Part shown: in pieces, positions 34,576 to 43,820 of the stretch
Layout of the letters: every line of letters starts with the position of its first letter
How positions within the stretch are numbered: the stretch's first letter is position 1
NCBI GenBank assembly: GCA_963830775.1
Contig: CAWHNT010000038.1
Location: 62,001-126,000 of the forward strand
Length of the DNA: 64,000 bases
Direction of reading: 5' to 3'
Origin: CAWHNT01 sp963830775
Lineage (GTDB): Bacteria; Pseudomonadota; Alphaproteobacteria; Geminicoccales; Geminicoccaceae
Position numbers and translations under genes: made by a program
Notes under the pieces: model-generated
What the model saw: the letters and a program-made list of their open reading frames with translations, nothing else
Told to the model about the DNA's origin: nothing
Database searches by the model: none

Positions 34576-35656
34576 GCTCGCCCCCAAGAGCCTGATCGGG
34601 CTCGATCAGGCTGGCCTCGAGGAAGCACTGCGCGAGGTGGGCGAGCCCGATGCCAAGCTGCGGCTGCGGGCACGGCAGCTCTTCCACTGGCTCTATCATC
34701 GTGGCGCCGACGACGTTGCGGCCATGACGACGCTGCCGCAGGAGACGCGCCTGCGGCTGGCGGCCGGTTTCACCGCGGCACGGCCTGCGATCGCCGCCGA
34801 GCAGCGCTCCGCCGACGGCACCTGCAAGTGGCTTCTGCGCTTCCCGGACGGGCAGGAGGTGGAGGCGGTCTTCATCCCGGAGGAGGACCGGGGTGCCTTG
34901 TGCATCTCGACCCAGGTGGGCTGCACGCTCACCTGCAAGTTCTGCCACACCGGGACCATGCCGCTCGTGCGCAACCTGGGCACGGGCGAGATCCTGGCGC
35001 AGATGCTGGTGGCGCGCGACGCCTTGCGCGAGTGGCCGACCGGGCGTGAGGGCCACCTCTTCACCAACATCGTCGTCATGGGCATGGGCGAGCCGCTCTT
35101 CAACTATGAGAGCACGGTGGCAGCGCTCAGGCTCGCCATGGCCGAGGAGGGGCTGAACCTGTCGCGGCGGCGGATCACGGTCTCCACCTCGGGCGTGGTG
35201 CCGCGGATCGAGCAGCTGGGGCAGGATCTGGCCGTCGGGCTCGCGATCTCGCTCCATGCGGTGCGCGACGAGCTCCGCGACGAGCTGGTGCCGATCAACC
35301 GCAAATGGCCGATCGCCGAGCTGCTGGATGCCTGCCGCCGCTACCCGAGCCGGCGGCACATCACCTTCGAGTACGTGATGCTGAAGGACGTCAACGACAG
35401 CGACGCCGATGCGCGCGAGCTGGTGCGGCTGCTCAAGGACATCCCGGCCAAGGTCAACCTGATCCCCTTCAATCCCTGGCCCGGGGCACCCTTCGAGTGC
35501 TCCTCCAACAACCGCATCCGCGCCTTCGCCGGCATCGTCGAGGCGGCGGGGCATGCGAGCCCGGTGCGCACGCCGCGCGGCCGTGACATCCTGGCCGCCT
35601 GCGGGCAGCTCAAGACCGCGAGCCTGCGCGAGCGCCGGCAGCGGGTTGCGGCATGA
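34562..35656 (+). CDS. rlmN: Dual-specificity rRNA/tRNA adenine-C2 methyltransferase RlmN
   Basis: A 364-residue radical SAM enzyme of usual length. STQVGCTLTCKFCHTGTMPL carries the C-x3-C-x2-C cluster motif at C121, C125 and C128. VVMGMGEPLFNYE, ITVSTSGVVPRI, AISLHAVRDELRDELVPINR and LIPFNPWPGAPFECSSN are standard RlmN blocks, and the C-terminal AACGQLK provides the methyl-carrying Cys. It methylates A2503 of 23S rRNA and A37 of some tRNAs, which tunes translation accuracy. ATG 34562 lies inside the end of the IalB-like gene, so the two are coupled. Confidence 0.95.
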   Translation: MPASELAPKSLIGLDQAGLEEALREVGEPDAKLRLRARQLFHWLYHRGADDVAAMTTLPQETRLRLAAGFTAARPAIAAEQRSADGTCKWLLRFPDGQEVEAVFIPEEDRGALCISTQVGCTLTCKFCHTGTMPLVRNLGTGEILAQMLVARDALREWPTGREGHLFTNIVVMGMGEPLFNYESTVAALRLAMAEEGLNLSRRRITVSTSGVVPRIEQLGQDLAVGLAISLHAVRDELRDELVPINRKWPIAELLDACRRYPSRRHITFEYVMLKDVNDSDADARELVRLLKDIPAKVNLIPFNPWPGAPFECSSNNRIRAFAGIVEAAGHASPVRTPRGRDILAACGQLKTASLRERRQRVAA

Positions 35657-35674
35657 GGTCAGGGAGTTACGGGA

Positions 35675-36343
35675 TTGGAGCGCTTTAAGCTTCTGATCGG
35701 GAACAAGAACTACTCATCGTGGTCGCTGCGCCCCTGGCTGGCGCTCAAGATGGCCGAGATCCCGTTCGAGGAGGAGCTGATCCATTTCGGCGAGGAGCGC
35801 TGGAAGGAGCGCGTGCGCGCCACCAACCCGGCGGGGCAGGTGCCGGCCCTCGTCCACGAGCATGACGGCGGGCGGACCCTGGTCTGGGAGAGCCTCGCCA
35901 TCTGCGACTATGTGGCCCGGCTGCGCCCGGCGGCACGGCTCTGGCCCGAGGTCAGGGCTGCCCTGGCCTTCTGTCTCGGGGCATGCGCCGAGATGCATTC
36001 CGGGTTCCGCGACCTGCGCAACAGCATGCCGATGAACATCAGGAAGCAGCTCCCCGGCCGTGGGCGGACCCCGGGCACGATGGCCGACATCGAGCGGATC
36101 TCCGCCATCTGGCGCGAAGCGCGCGACCGTTTCGGCGGCAACGGGCCGTTCCTCTTCAGCCACTTCACCGTGGCCGACGCCATGTTTGCGCCGGTGGTGT
36201 TCCGCTTCATGACCTACGAGGTCGAGCTCGGTCCCGTGGAGGCCGCCTACCGCGACCACATGCTGGCCCTGCCGGCGATGCGGGAGTGGGCCGAGGCCGG
36301 GGCTGCCGAGCCCTGGATCGTGCCGGTGGACGAGGTCGAGTGA
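35675..36343 (+). CDS. Glutathione S-transferase family protein
   Basis: A 222-residue GST starting at TTG 35675, after AGGGAG. The thioredoxin-like half reads KLLIGNKNYSSWSLRPWLAL, where the Ser of NYSSWS is the likely glutathione-activating residue, then NPAGQVPALVHEHDGG and WESLAICDYVA. The helical half includes PFLFSHFTVADAMFAPVVFR. The NYSSWSLR start is common to a large bacterial GST group with unknown natural substrates. The stop overlaps the start of sppA (GTGA). Confidence 0.88.
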   Translation: MERFKLLIGNKNYSSWSLRPWLALKMAEIPFEEELIHFGEERWKERVRATNPAGQVPALVHEHDGGRTLVWESLAICDYVARLRPAARLWPEVRAALAFCLGACAEMHSGFRDLRNSMPMNIRKQLPGRGRTPGTMADIERISAIWREARDRFGGNGPFLFSHFTVADAMFAPVVFRFMTYEVELGPVEAAYRDHMLALPAMREWAEAGAAEPWIVPVDEVE

Positions 36344-38052
36344 GGCGCTTCCTCGTCGGCCTCCTGGCGACCATCGGCTTCCTCACCCTCCTGGTCGGCA
36401 TCATTGGTGCCGCCGCCGTGGCCTGGTTCATGCGTCAGGCCGGACCGACCCTGCCGGAGCAGATCCTGCTCGTGGCCGACCTGCGCGAGGAGCTGCCCGA
36501 GGCACTGCCGACGCGCGGGATCGCCAGCCTGGGGCTGGACGGCGAGAAGCTCACCGTGAGCGACGTGACCCTGGCGCTCGAGCAGGCCGCTGGCGACCCG
36601 CGCGTGCGTGGCCTGATCGCCCATGTCGACGACACCAGCCATGGCTTCGCCGTGGCCCAGGAGCTGCGGCAGGCGGTGGAACGATTCCGGGCCGGCGGCA
36701 AGTTCGCCGTGGCCCATGCCGACACGTTCGGCGAGCTGACCCCGGGCAACGAGGGCTACTATCTCGCCGCCGCCTTCGACCGGATCGAGCTCCAGCCGGC
36801 GGGCCTCCTGGGCCTGACCGGCATCGCCGCCGAGCTGCCCTTCGTCGGCAAGCTCCTGAACGATCTGGGCATCCGGCTCGAGGTGGAGAAGCGGGCCGAG
36901 TACAAGACCGTGCTGGAGAACTTCAGCGAGGCCCAGATCTCGCCTGCCAACCGCGAGATGCTGGAGGGGATCGTGGGCGAGCTCGCGAGCCAGCTGGCCG
37001 ACGGGATCGCCGCCGGCCGCCAGCTGCCGCGCGAGGACGCCGTCCGGCTCATGGGGGCCGGGCCCTACACGGCCGCGGAGGCACAAGGGGCCCGGCTGAT
37101 CGACGAGGTCCGCCACTTCGACGAGGCGCTGTCGGCGGCAAGGGCCAAGGCGGGGCCGGAAGCGCGCACGGTGTCGCTCGAGGACTACTGGGAGGCCCGG
37201 CCCAAGGGTCGCGAGGCGGCGGCCCGCGTGGCCTTCGTGCGCGGCACGGGCATGATCCGGCGCGGCGAGGGCGGGCTCGGTTCGGGCATCGCGGCCGAGG
37301 ATCTGGCCGGCACGCTGGCCGAGGCGGTCGACGATGACGAGGTCGAGGCCATCCTGCTCCGGCTCGACACCGGCGGCGGCTCGGCCGTGGCCTCGGAGAC
37401 GATCGCCCGCCAGCTCCGCCGTGCCGTGGCCGCCGGCAAGCCCGTGGTCGTCTCCATGGGCAACACGGCGGCCTCCGGCGGCTACTGGATCGCCGTCGAG
37501 GGCACCACGCTCCTGGCCCAGCCCGCGACCCTCACCGGCTCGATCGGCGTGGTCGCCGCCAAGCCGGTGCTGACGGGCCTGTGGGAACGGTTGGGCGTGA
37601 CCTGGGCGCAGGTGGCACGGGGCGAGAACGCCGCCATGTGGTCGGTGAACGAGCCCTACACGCCGGCCGCCAGGGCGCGGCTGGTCTCGCTCATCGACGC
37701 CATCTACGGCGACTTCAAGGACAACGTGGCGCGCGGCCGCGACCTCGACCCGGTCCGGGTCGAGGAGATCGCTAGGGGCCGGGTATGGACCGGCCGCGAG
37801 GCCGCCGAGCGCGGTCTGGTCGACCGGCTGGGCGGCCTGCACGAGGCGCTGGCGGCGTTACGCGAGGCCCTGGAGCTGGCGCCGGACGCGCCGCTGGCGC
37901 TGGAGCCCCGGCCGCGGCCGCGCCCGGCCTGGGCACGGCTGATGCGGCTCATGGACGAGGGCTTCGGCGGCCTGGAGACGCTGGCGGCGCTGCCCAGGGC
38001 CTTCCTGGGCAGCGGCACGCTGGCGCTCACGGCACCCGTCAGCCTGCGCTAG
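36340..38052 (+). CDS. sppA: Signal peptide peptidase SppA (long, two-repeat form)
   Basis: A 570-residue inner-membrane protease from GTG 36340, coupled to the GST gene. One N-terminal membrane helix (VGLLATIGFLTLLVGIIGAA) is followed by two tandem S49 domains as in the E. coli 67-kDa form. The catalytic Lys is K189 in KRAEYKTVLENF of the first repeat, and the nucleophile S379 is in NTAASGGYWIAVEG of the second, followed by PATLTGSIGVVAAKPVL. It degrades cleaved signal peptides and small membrane fragments. The C-terminus is extended by about 60 residues with a Pro/Arg-rich stretch. Confidence 0.93.
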   Translation: MRRFLVGLLATIGFLTLLVGIIGAAAVAWFMRQAGPTLPEQILLVADLREELPEALPTRGIASLGLDGEKLTVSDVTLALEQAAGDPRVRGLIAHVDDTSHGFAVAQELRQAVERFRAGGKFAVAHADTFGELTPGNEGYYLAAAFDRIELQPAGLLGLTGIAAELPFVGKLLNDLGIRLEVEKRAEYKTVLENFSEAQISPANREMLEGIVGELASQLADGIAAGRQLPREDAVRLMGAGPYTAAEAQGARLIDEVRHFDEALSAARAKAGPEARTVSLEDYWEARPKGREAAARVAFVRGTGMIRRGEGGLGSGIAAEDLAGTLAEAVDDDEVEAILLRLDTGGGSAVASETIARQLRRAVAAGKPVVVSMGNTAASGGYWIAVEGTTLLAQPATLTGSIGVVAAKPVLTGLWERLGVTWAQVARGENAAMWSVNEPYTPAARARLVSLIDAIYGDFKDNVARGRDLDPVRVEEIARGRVWTGREAAERGLVDRLGGLHEALAALREALELAPDAPLALEPRPRPRPAWARLMRLMDEGFGGLETLAALPRAFLGSGTLALTAPVSLR

Positions 38053-38272
38053 CGGCGAGCCCGCCGTGGCCGGTGCCAGGGGTGGTCTGGCGCTCGCGCA
38101 CCAGCTCGTCCACGCTCCGCTCGGACTCCTCGTAGGCGAGGCGGGTGATGTCGCTGCGGGCGGCACCGATCCGGGCAAGCTCGCCGTCGGGCAGCCGCTG
38201 CAGGCGGTTGAGGTTGGCATGGAACTCGCGGTACTGGCGCCACGCGAGGTAGATGTTCTGAAGCAGGTCCAT
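38039..38272 (-). CDS. DUF1127 domain-containing small protein
   Basis: A 77-residue protein from ATG 38272, with GGAG upstream. The N-terminal NIYLAWRQYREFHANLNRLQ and LPDGELARIGAARSDI are the DUF1127 signature (Arg-rich helix and the L-D-L-GI-R-DI type turn). Small DUF1127 proteins in alphaproteobacteria act in phosphate/carbon control or RNA handling; the position beside phoB is suggestive but could be chance. The end overlaps sppA on the opposite strand by 14 bases. The 229 bases up to phoB show only a weak hairpin (ATGCTG/CAGCAT near 38442-38458). Confidence 0.75.
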   Translation of the reverse strand: MDLLQNIYLAWRQYREFHANLNRLQRLPDGELARIGAARSDITRLAYEESERSVDELVRERQTTPGTGHGGLAASAG

Positions 38273-38501
38273 CGATCCGATCTCCGACGCACCCGGTGCC
38301 GTGCGGAGCACAGTGCTCCGTTCAACCGGGAGGATTTGCCGGCGACGCCCCAAGGCAGCCGCCACCTCCCTGAGCTCGAGGCCTCTTCCTGGGCCTACGG
38401 ATGTCGAGATGCGGACGATGGCCGAACGGTACAAGCAGGCGATGCTGCATCGCAGCATTGTGTGGATGCGTGGAACCGCGGAGCAGCAAAGCCGTGGCAG
38501 A

Positions 38502-39224
38502 TCAGGGCACTAGCGCTTCCTCGAGAGGTGCGGCCGCGAACTTGTGATCAAGGGCGTACCCTTCGGCGCGCACGGTGCGCAGCAGGTCGGCCTCACCGCC
38601 GGCATTGAGGGCGCGGCGCAGGCGGCGGATCGTGGCATCCACCGTGCGGACCTCGATCTCGAGATCGGAGCCCCAGACCCGGTCCAGGAGCTGGGCACGC
38701 GAGAAGACGCGGCCGGGATGCTCCAGGAAGTGGCGCAGCAGCCGGAACTCGGTCGGCGAGAGGTGGACCTCGCGCGTGCCGCGGAAGACACGATGTGCTG
38801 CCAGGTCCATGCGCAGGTCGTGGAAGGCCAGGAGCTGCTCGGCGAAGGCCGGCCGCACGCGCCGCAGCACGGCCCGGATGCGGGCCACGAGCTCGGCCGG
38901 CGAGAACGGCTTGGTGATGAAGTCGTCGGCCCCGAGGTCGAGGCCGCGCAGCCGGTCGTGCTCCTCGCCGCGGGCGGTGAGCATGATGATCGGCAGGTGT
39001 GCCGTCTCGGGGCGCCGGCGCAGGCGGCGGCAGAGCTCGAGGCCCGAGAGCTGCGGCAGCATCCAGTCCAGCAGCAGGAGATCGGGCGGCCGCTCCTCGA
39101 CAAGGGTGATCGCCTCCTCGCCGTCATAGGCCTGCGCCACCTCGAAGCCAGCGGCCTCCAGGTTGTAGGCCAGCAGCTTCTGCAGCGGCGGCTCGTCCTC
39201 GACGATCAGGACGAGCGGCTTCAT
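38502..39224 (-). CDS. phoB: Phosphate regulon response regulator PhoB
   Basis: A 240-residue OmpR-class regulator. Receiver domain: VEDEPPLQKLL, phospho-acceptor D53 in LLLLDWMLPQLSGLEL, T83 and K105 in DDFITKPFSPAELVARI. The winged-helix DNA-binding domain includes EVHLSPTEFRLLRHFLEHPG, RAQLLDRVWG and RTVDATIRRLRRAL. It binds Pho boxes when phosphorylated by PhoR under phosphate limitation. ATG 39224 overlaps the phoU stop (ATGA), placing it last in the operon. Confidence 0.95.
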   Translation of the reverse strand: MKPLVLIVEDEPPLQKLLAYNLEAAGFEVAQAYDGEEAITLVEERPPDLLLLDWMLPQLSGLELCRRLRRRPETAHLPIIMLTARGEEHDRLRGLDLGADDFITKPFSPAELVARIRAVLRRVRPAFAEQLLAFHDLRMDLAAHRVFRGTREVHLSPTEFRLLRHFLEHPGRVFSRAQLLDRVWGSDLEIEVRTVDATIRRLRRALNAGGEADLLRTVRAEGYALDHKFAAAPLEEALVP

Positions 39225-39925
39225 CCGTCGAGCTCGTGGCGGGGGCGGTTGATCTGCGTGCCGTGGATCATGTAGTCGATCTTCTCGGCAATGTTGGTCG
39301 CGTGATCGCCGATGCGCTCCAGGTTCTTGGCAATGAACAGGAGGTCGATGCAGCGGCTGATGGTCCGCGGATCTTCGAGCATGTAGGTCACGAGCTCGCG
39401 GAACAGGCTGTTGTAGAGCTCGTCGATCTCCTTGTCGCGCTCGATGATGTCCCGAGCCTTGTCGACATCCCGGTCGACATAGGCATCGAGCACGTCCTTG
39501 AACATGCCGAGGCAGAGCTCGCCGATCCGCGGCACCCGCAGCATGGCCGGCAGCTCCGGCTGCTCGGCCAGGCGCTGCGAGCGCTTGGCGATGCTGACCG
39601 CGTAGTCGCTCATGCGCTCGAGATCGTTGCTGATCTTGAGCGCCATGGCGATCACGCGAAGGTCGACCGCCATGGGCTGGCGGGTGGCGAGCAGCTTCAC
39701 CACGGCCTGATCGACCTGCTCCTCCAGCTCGTCGATGGCCCCGTCGCCCTGGATCACCGCGGAAGCGACGTCGAAGTCGCGCTCGACCAGGGCCGTCAGC
39801 GCGTTGGCCACCTGCTTCTCGGCGGCGGCCCCCATGGCGGCGATCTGGTGGGTGAGTGCTGACAGCTCCTGGTCGTAGGCACGAACGATATGCTTGTGCT
39901 CGAGCGCATCATTGGGAGTGTTCAT
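39221..39925 (-). CDS. phoU: Phosphate signalling protein PhoU
   Basis: A 234-residue helical protein made of two PhoU repeats, each with the E/D-x4-D metal-binding pattern (LKISNDLERMSDYAVSIAKR and FIAKNLERIGDHATNIAEKI). It starts at ATG 39925, 12 bases after the pstB stop. PhoU links the PstSCAB importer to PhoR so that the regulon is off when phosphate is plentiful. Confidence 0.95.
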   Translation of the reverse strand: MNTPNDALEHKHIVRAYDQELSALTHQIAAMGAAAEKQVANALTALVERDFDVASAVIQGDGAIDELEEQVDQAVVKLLATRQPMAVDLRVIAMALKISNDLERMSDYAVSIAKRSQRLAEQPELPAMLRVPRIGELCLGMFKDVLDAYVDRDVDKARDIIERDKEIDELYNSLFRELVTYMLEDPRTISRCIDLLFIAKNLERIGDHATNIAEKIDYMIHGTQINRPRHELDG

Positions 39926-39936
39926 CGCCGCTCTCC

Positions 39937-40764
39937 TCAGCCGAACCGGCCGGTCAGATAGTCGCTCGTGCGCTGCTGCCTCGGGCGGGTGAACAGCTCG
40001 TCGGTAGGGCCGAATTCCACCAGCTCGCCCAGATACATGAACGCGGTGTTGCGGGACACCCGAGCCGCCTGCTGCATGTTGTGGGTGACGATGAGGACCG
40101 TGACCTCGCCGGCCATGCTGATCACGAGGTCCTCGATGCTCGCCGTGGCGATCGGGTCGAGGGCCGAGGTCGGCTCGTCGAACAGCACGATCTCGGGCTC
40201 GGTGGCGAGCGCCCTGGCGATGCACAGGCGCTGCTGCTGACCGCCTGAGAGTGCCGTGCCAGGCTCCTTCAGGCGGTCCTTGGCCTCCTCCCAGAGGGCA
40301 GCACCGCGCAGCGCTGCCTCCACCCGGCCGTCGAGCTCGCTGCGGTTGCGCATCCCGCGGACGCGCAGGCCGTAGGCCACGTTGTCATAGATCGACTTCG
40401 GGAACGGGTTCGGCTTCTGGAAGACCATGCTGATCCGCATGCGGACCTCGATCGGGTCCACCTTCGGGCTGACGATGTTCACGTTGTCCGGGTAGAGGAT
40501 GATCTCGCCTTCGTAACGGGTAGCCGGGGTGAGGTCGTGCATGCGGTTGAAGGCACGCAGCAGCGTGGACTTGCCGCAGCCGGAGGGACCGATCAGCGCG
40601 GTCACCGAGCCGTCCGCGATCGGCATGTTGATGTTCCGGAGCGCCTGCTTTGCTCCGTAGTAGAAGCTGAAGTTGCGCACCTCGGCCTTCGGTCTCGCCG
40701 CCGGCCCCGCCGATGGCGTGAGGCCGGGAGCCGGGACCGCGGTCCTCACGGCGGCTTGGGTCAT
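39937..40764 (-). CDS. pstB: Phosphate ABC transporter ATP-binding protein PstB
   Basis: A 275-residue ATPase with an N-terminal Ala/Pro-rich tail of about 27 residues. Walker A GPSGCGKST at 59-67, the PstB-specific RAFNRMHDLTP and VFQKPNPFPKSIYDNVAYG, signature LSGGQQQRLCIARAL, Walker B EIVLFDEPTSALDP and switch His in IVTHNM are all present. It powers high-affinity phosphate uptake through PstC/PstA. Eight bases separate it from pstA. Confidence 0.96.
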   Translation of the reverse strand: MTQAAVRTAVPAPGLTPSAGPAARPKAEVRNFSFYYGAKQALRNINMPIADGSVTALIGPSGCGKSTLLRAFNRMHDLTPATRYEGEIILYPDNVNIVSPKVDPIEVRMRISMVFQKPNPFPKSIYDNVAYGLRVRGMRNRSELDGRVEAALRGAALWEEAKDRLKEPGTALSGGQQQRLCIARALATEPEIVLFDEPTSALDPIATASIEDLVISMAGEVTVLIVTHNMQQAARVSRNTAFMYLGELVEFGPTDELFTRPRQQRTSDYLTGRFG

Positions 40765-40771
40765 GAAGTCC

Positions 40772-41734
40772 TCACCAGGTGATTCGTTTGCGGAGGCGGT
40801 AGCGGAAGTAGACGGCTCCGGCGTTCATGAGCAGCGTCACCACCAGCAGGACGAGACCGGCCGCGGCGGCGTTCGCCTGGAAGCCGACCCCGGGACGCGA
40901 GACCCAGTTGAACATCTGGATCGGAAGAACCGTGAACCCGTCGAACAGCCAGGCGAAGCTGACGAACGGCGGCTCGGCGCTGAGCGGCGGGGTCGGCAGG
41001 AAAGCGATGAAGGTGAGCGCGCCGATGGTGATCAGCGGTGCCGTCTCGCCGATGGCCCGGGCAAGGCCGATGATGATGCCGGTCATGATGCCGGGCAGCG
41101 AGTAGGGGATGACGTGGTCGGCCGTGACCTGCCATTTCGAGGCACCGCAGGCATAGGCCGCCTCGCGGACGGTATGCGGCACGGACCGGATCGCCTCGCG
41201 GGTCGCGACGATGATCACGGGCAGGATCAGAAGCGCCAGCGTCAGCCCCGCGCTGAGCACGCTGCGGCCGAAGCCCAGCGCGTAGACGAAGAGGCCCAGC
41301 GCCAGGAGGCCGTAGACGATCGAGGGCACGCCGGCGAGGTTGGTGACGTTGATCTCGATCAGCGCCGTGATCCGGTTCCTGGGCGCGTACTCCTCGAGAT
41401 AGGTGGCGGCTGCGACCCCGAGCGGGATGCCGATGATCGCGGTCACGAACATGACCAGCAGCGTGCCGACCCAGGATGAAAGGATGCCGGCCTGTGCTGC
41501 CCGCCGCGAGGGGAAGTTGGTGAAGAACTCCCAGGACAGCCGCGGCGCGCCATCGTAGAACAGCTTGAACAGGAGCGCGCCGATCACGAGCACGCCCACC
41601 AGGGTGGCGGCGAGGCCCACGGCCTCGAACACCCGGTCCCAGCGCTTGCGCCGGGCGACGTTGGCCCGCGTCGCCGCCGCCGTGTCGATGGTCCGGCGCC
41701 GCGGCGCACCTGCGAGGACGGCTTGCGTCGCCAT
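40772..41734 (-). CDS. pstA: Phosphate ABC transporter permease PstA
   Basis: A 320-residue membrane protein with a soluble N-terminus of about 35 residues (DTAAATRANVARRKRWDRVF) and six helices. Coupling-loop region: REAIRSVPHTVREAAYACGA and GLARAIGETAPLITIGALTF, as in PstA. ATG 41734 overlaps the pstC stop by one base (TGATG). It forms the inner-membrane channel together with PstC. Confidence 0.95.
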   Translation of the reverse strand: MATQAVLAGAPRRRTIDTAAATRANVARRKRWDRVFEAVGLAATLVGVLVIGALLFKLFYDGAPRLSWEFFTNFPSRRAAQAGILSSWVGTLLVMFVTAIIGIPLGVAAATYLEEYAPRNRITALIEINVTNLAGVPSIVYGLLALGLFVYALGFGRSVLSAGLTLALLILPVIIVATREAIRSVPHTVREAAYACGASKWQVTADHVIPYSLPGIMTGIIIGLARAIGETAPLITIGALTFIAFLPTPPLSAEPPFVSFAWLFDGFTVLPIQMFNWVSRPGVGFQANAAAAGLVLLVVTLLMNAGAVYFRYRLRKRITW

Positions 41735-42648
41735 CAGTAGGCCTCCCGATAGCGCGTGCGCAGGACGTGCGCGACCACGTTGAAGAAGAGCGTGATCACC
41801 AGGAGCGTCAGCCCGGCGGCGAAGATCGTCTGGTAGCCGATGCTGCCGTGCGGCAGGTCGCCCAGCGCCACCTGGACGATGTAGGCGGTGATCGTCGCCG
41901 CCGGCTGGGTCGGATCGAGCGTGAGGTTCGGCTGCTGGCCCGCCGCGATCGCGACCACCATCGTCTCGCCCACGGCCCGCGAGATGCCGAGCACGAACGC
42001 GGCGGCGATGCCGGAGATCGCGGCCGGCACCACGACCTTCCACGCCGTCTGGAGCTTGGTGGCGCCGGTGGCGTAGGACGCCTCGCGAAGCCCGTTGGGC
42101 ACCGCCCGCATCGCATCCTCGCTCACCGAGCTGATGTAGGGGATGATCATGATCCCGATCACGATCCCAGCGCTCAGCACGTTGAAGGTCGGCAGCCCGG
42201 GGATGATCGTCTGCAGCAGCGGTGTCACCGCCAGCAGGGCGAAGTAGCCGTAGACCACGGTCGGGATGCCGCCCAGGATCTCCAGGAACGGCTTGACCAC
42301 CTCGCGCATGCGCGGGTGTGCGAACTCGCTCAGATAGATGGCGACGACCAGGCCCAGCGGGATCGCCACGATGAGCGCCACGGCGGTGCTCAGCAGGGTG
42401 CCGCAAAGCAGCGGCAGGATGCCGTAGCGCGGCTGCTCGAACAGCGGCGTCCACATCGTGTCGGTCAGGAACAGGCTGATCGGGACGTGTTGGAAGAAGG
42501 TGTACGATTCGTAGACGAGGATGACGACGATCGCCGTGGTGACGAGCACCGACGAGAACGCCGCCAGGAACAGGAGAAACTCGATCACCCGCTCGCGCAG
42601 GTTGCGGCGGCGGACGTTGCTGATGTGACCAAGGATCGTCGAAGCCAT
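41734..42648 (-). CDS. pstC: Phosphate ABC transporter permease PstC
   Basis: A 304-residue permease from ATG 42648. It shows N-terminal RRRNLRERVIEFLLFLAAFS, YGILPLLCGTLLSTAVALIV, LEILGGIPTVVYGYFALLAV, the coupling segment EDAMRAVPNGLREASYATGA and GISRAVGETMVVAIAAGQQP. The sequence is that of the PstC group with the domain order intact. An 82-base gap to pstS precedes it. Confidence 0.95.
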   Translation of the reverse strand: MASTILGHISNVRRRNLRERVIEFLLFLAAFSSVLVTTAIVVILVYESYTFFQHVPISLFLTDTMWTPLFEQPRYGILPLLCGTLLSTAVALIVAIPLGLVVAIYLSEFAHPRMREVVKPFLEILGGIPTVVYGYFALLAVTPLLQTIIPGLPTFNVLSAGIVIGIMIIPYISSVSEDAMRAVPNGLREASYATGATKLQTAWKVVVPAAISGIAAAFVLGISRAVGETMVVAIAAGQQPNLTLDPTQPAATITAYIVQVALGDLPHGSIGYQTIFAAGLTLLVITLFFNVVAHVLRTRYREAY

Positions 42649-42730
42649 GCCGGTCGGCCTAGAAATGGGGAATGGAGCAGTGCCCCATCCCCCGTCTCGG
42701 ATCAGCTGCGTGAGGGTCGCGCCTGCGGCG

Positions 42731-43720
42731 TCACCCCTGCAGCTCGCGCTCGAGCAGCTCCTCGATCTTGAGGCCGACTTCCGGCACGCCGCCGAACACG
42801 GTGCCCGTCCTCTTCTCGGCGAAGCGCTCCATCGCCTTGCGATAGGCCTCCTCCGGCAGCGCCGTGTAGGCGACCTCGGTCGCGAGCGCACCGCCCTCGC
42901 GCAGATAGAACTCGACGAACTCCCGCACTGCCGGCTTCTCCATGCCCTTCGTGCTGACATAGATGAAGAGCGGGCGCGAGAGCGGGGTGTAGGTCCCGTC
43001 CTGCACGGTCTGCGCGCTGGGACTTACGCACGTGCCGTTGCCGCCGTCGATTTCGACGACCTTCAGCTTGCCCTCGTTCTCGGCCACATAGGCGAACGGG
43101 ATATAGCCCAGCGCGTTCCTGTCGCCGCCCACGCCCTGAACGAGGACGTTGTCGTCCTCGCTCGCGGTGTAGTCGCCGCGGCTGGACTTGGCCTTCCCCA
43201 CCACCGCCTCGGTGAAGTAGTCGAACGTCCCTGAATCCGAGCCGGCACCATAGAGGGTGAGCGGAGCGTCCGGCCAGCTCGGGTCGACCTGGTTCCAGCG
43301 GGTGATCTTGCCCTGTGCGTCGGGCGCCCAGATCTTCTTCAGGTCGGCGATCTTCACGCAGCTCAGGAAGTCGTTCTGCGGGCTTACGGCGACGGTGAGG
43401 GCGTCATAGGCGATCGGCAGCTCGACGAACGAGACGCCGGCCGCCTTGCAGGTCTCGATCTCCTCCTTGAGGATCGGTCGCGAGGCGTTCGAGATGTCGG
43501 TCTCGCCGCGGCAGAACTTCTTGAAGCCGCCGCCCGTGCCGGAGATGCCGACGGTGACGCGGACCTTGCTGCCCTTCGCCTTCTGGAACTCTTCGGCCAC
43601 CGCCTCGGTCACCGGGAACACCGTGCTCGAGCCGTCGATCTGGACCGTCTCGGCGGCCCGGGCGCTGCCCACGCCAGCCATGACCGCCGCAGCAGCGGTC
43701 GCGAGGAAGAGTCGCTGCAT
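42731..43720 (-). CDS. pstS: Phosphate ABC transporter substrate-binding protein PstS
   Basis: A 329-residue periplasmic protein from ATG 43720 with GGAGG upstream; a signal peptide (LFLATAAAAVMAGVGSARA) ends near residue 22. Phosphate-binding features are QIDGSSTVFPVTEAVAEEF, GISGTGGGFKKFCRGETDI, SNASRPI and GAGSDSGTFDYFTEAVVG. It is of the larger PstS type (PF12849) common in alphaproteobacteria. A candidate Pho box lies 63 bases upstream. Confidence 0.95.
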   Translation of the reverse strand: MQRLFLATAAAAVMAGVGSARAAETVQIDGSSTVFPVTEAVAEEFQKAKGSKVRVTVGISGTGGGFKKFCRGETDISNASRPILKEEIETCKAAGVSFVELPIAYDALTVAVSPQNDFLSCVKIADLKKIWAPDAQGKITRWNQVDPSWPDAPLTLYGAGSDSGTFDYFTEAVVGKAKSSRGDYTASEDDNVLVQGVGGDRNALGYIPFAYVAENEGKLKVVEIDGGNGTCVSPSAQTVQDGTYTPLSRPLFIYVSTKGMEKPAVREFVEFYLREGGALATEVAYTALPEEAYRKAMERFAEKRTGTVFGGVPEVGLKIEELLERELQG

Positions 43721-43782
43721 CTGTGCCTCCAAATGCCTGTGCATGCCTGCTCCGGGGAGTGGCAGCGGTGGTTGCGGCTTTT

Positions 43783-43800
43783 ATGGCCGGTTCGTGACAG
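43783..43800 (-). promoter_or_regulatory. Candidate Pho box upstream of pstS
   Basis: In the direction of pstS the sequence is CTGTCACGAACCGGCCAT. The first half matches the PhoB half-site CTGTCAC exactly; after a four-base spacer the second half (CGGCCAT) matches CTGTCAT at five of seven bases. The gap between phoR and pstS is only 100 bases, so this is the natural place for a PhoB site that drives pstSCAB-phoUB apart from phoR. Confidence 0.5.
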
Positions 43801-43820
43801 CTCAGCGACAACGCCCGGTG

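Noticed and set aside
38442..38458. Short hairpin between the DUF1127 gene and phoB
   Set aside because: Six base pairs, no T-run, and far from the phoB stop; not enough to call a terminator.
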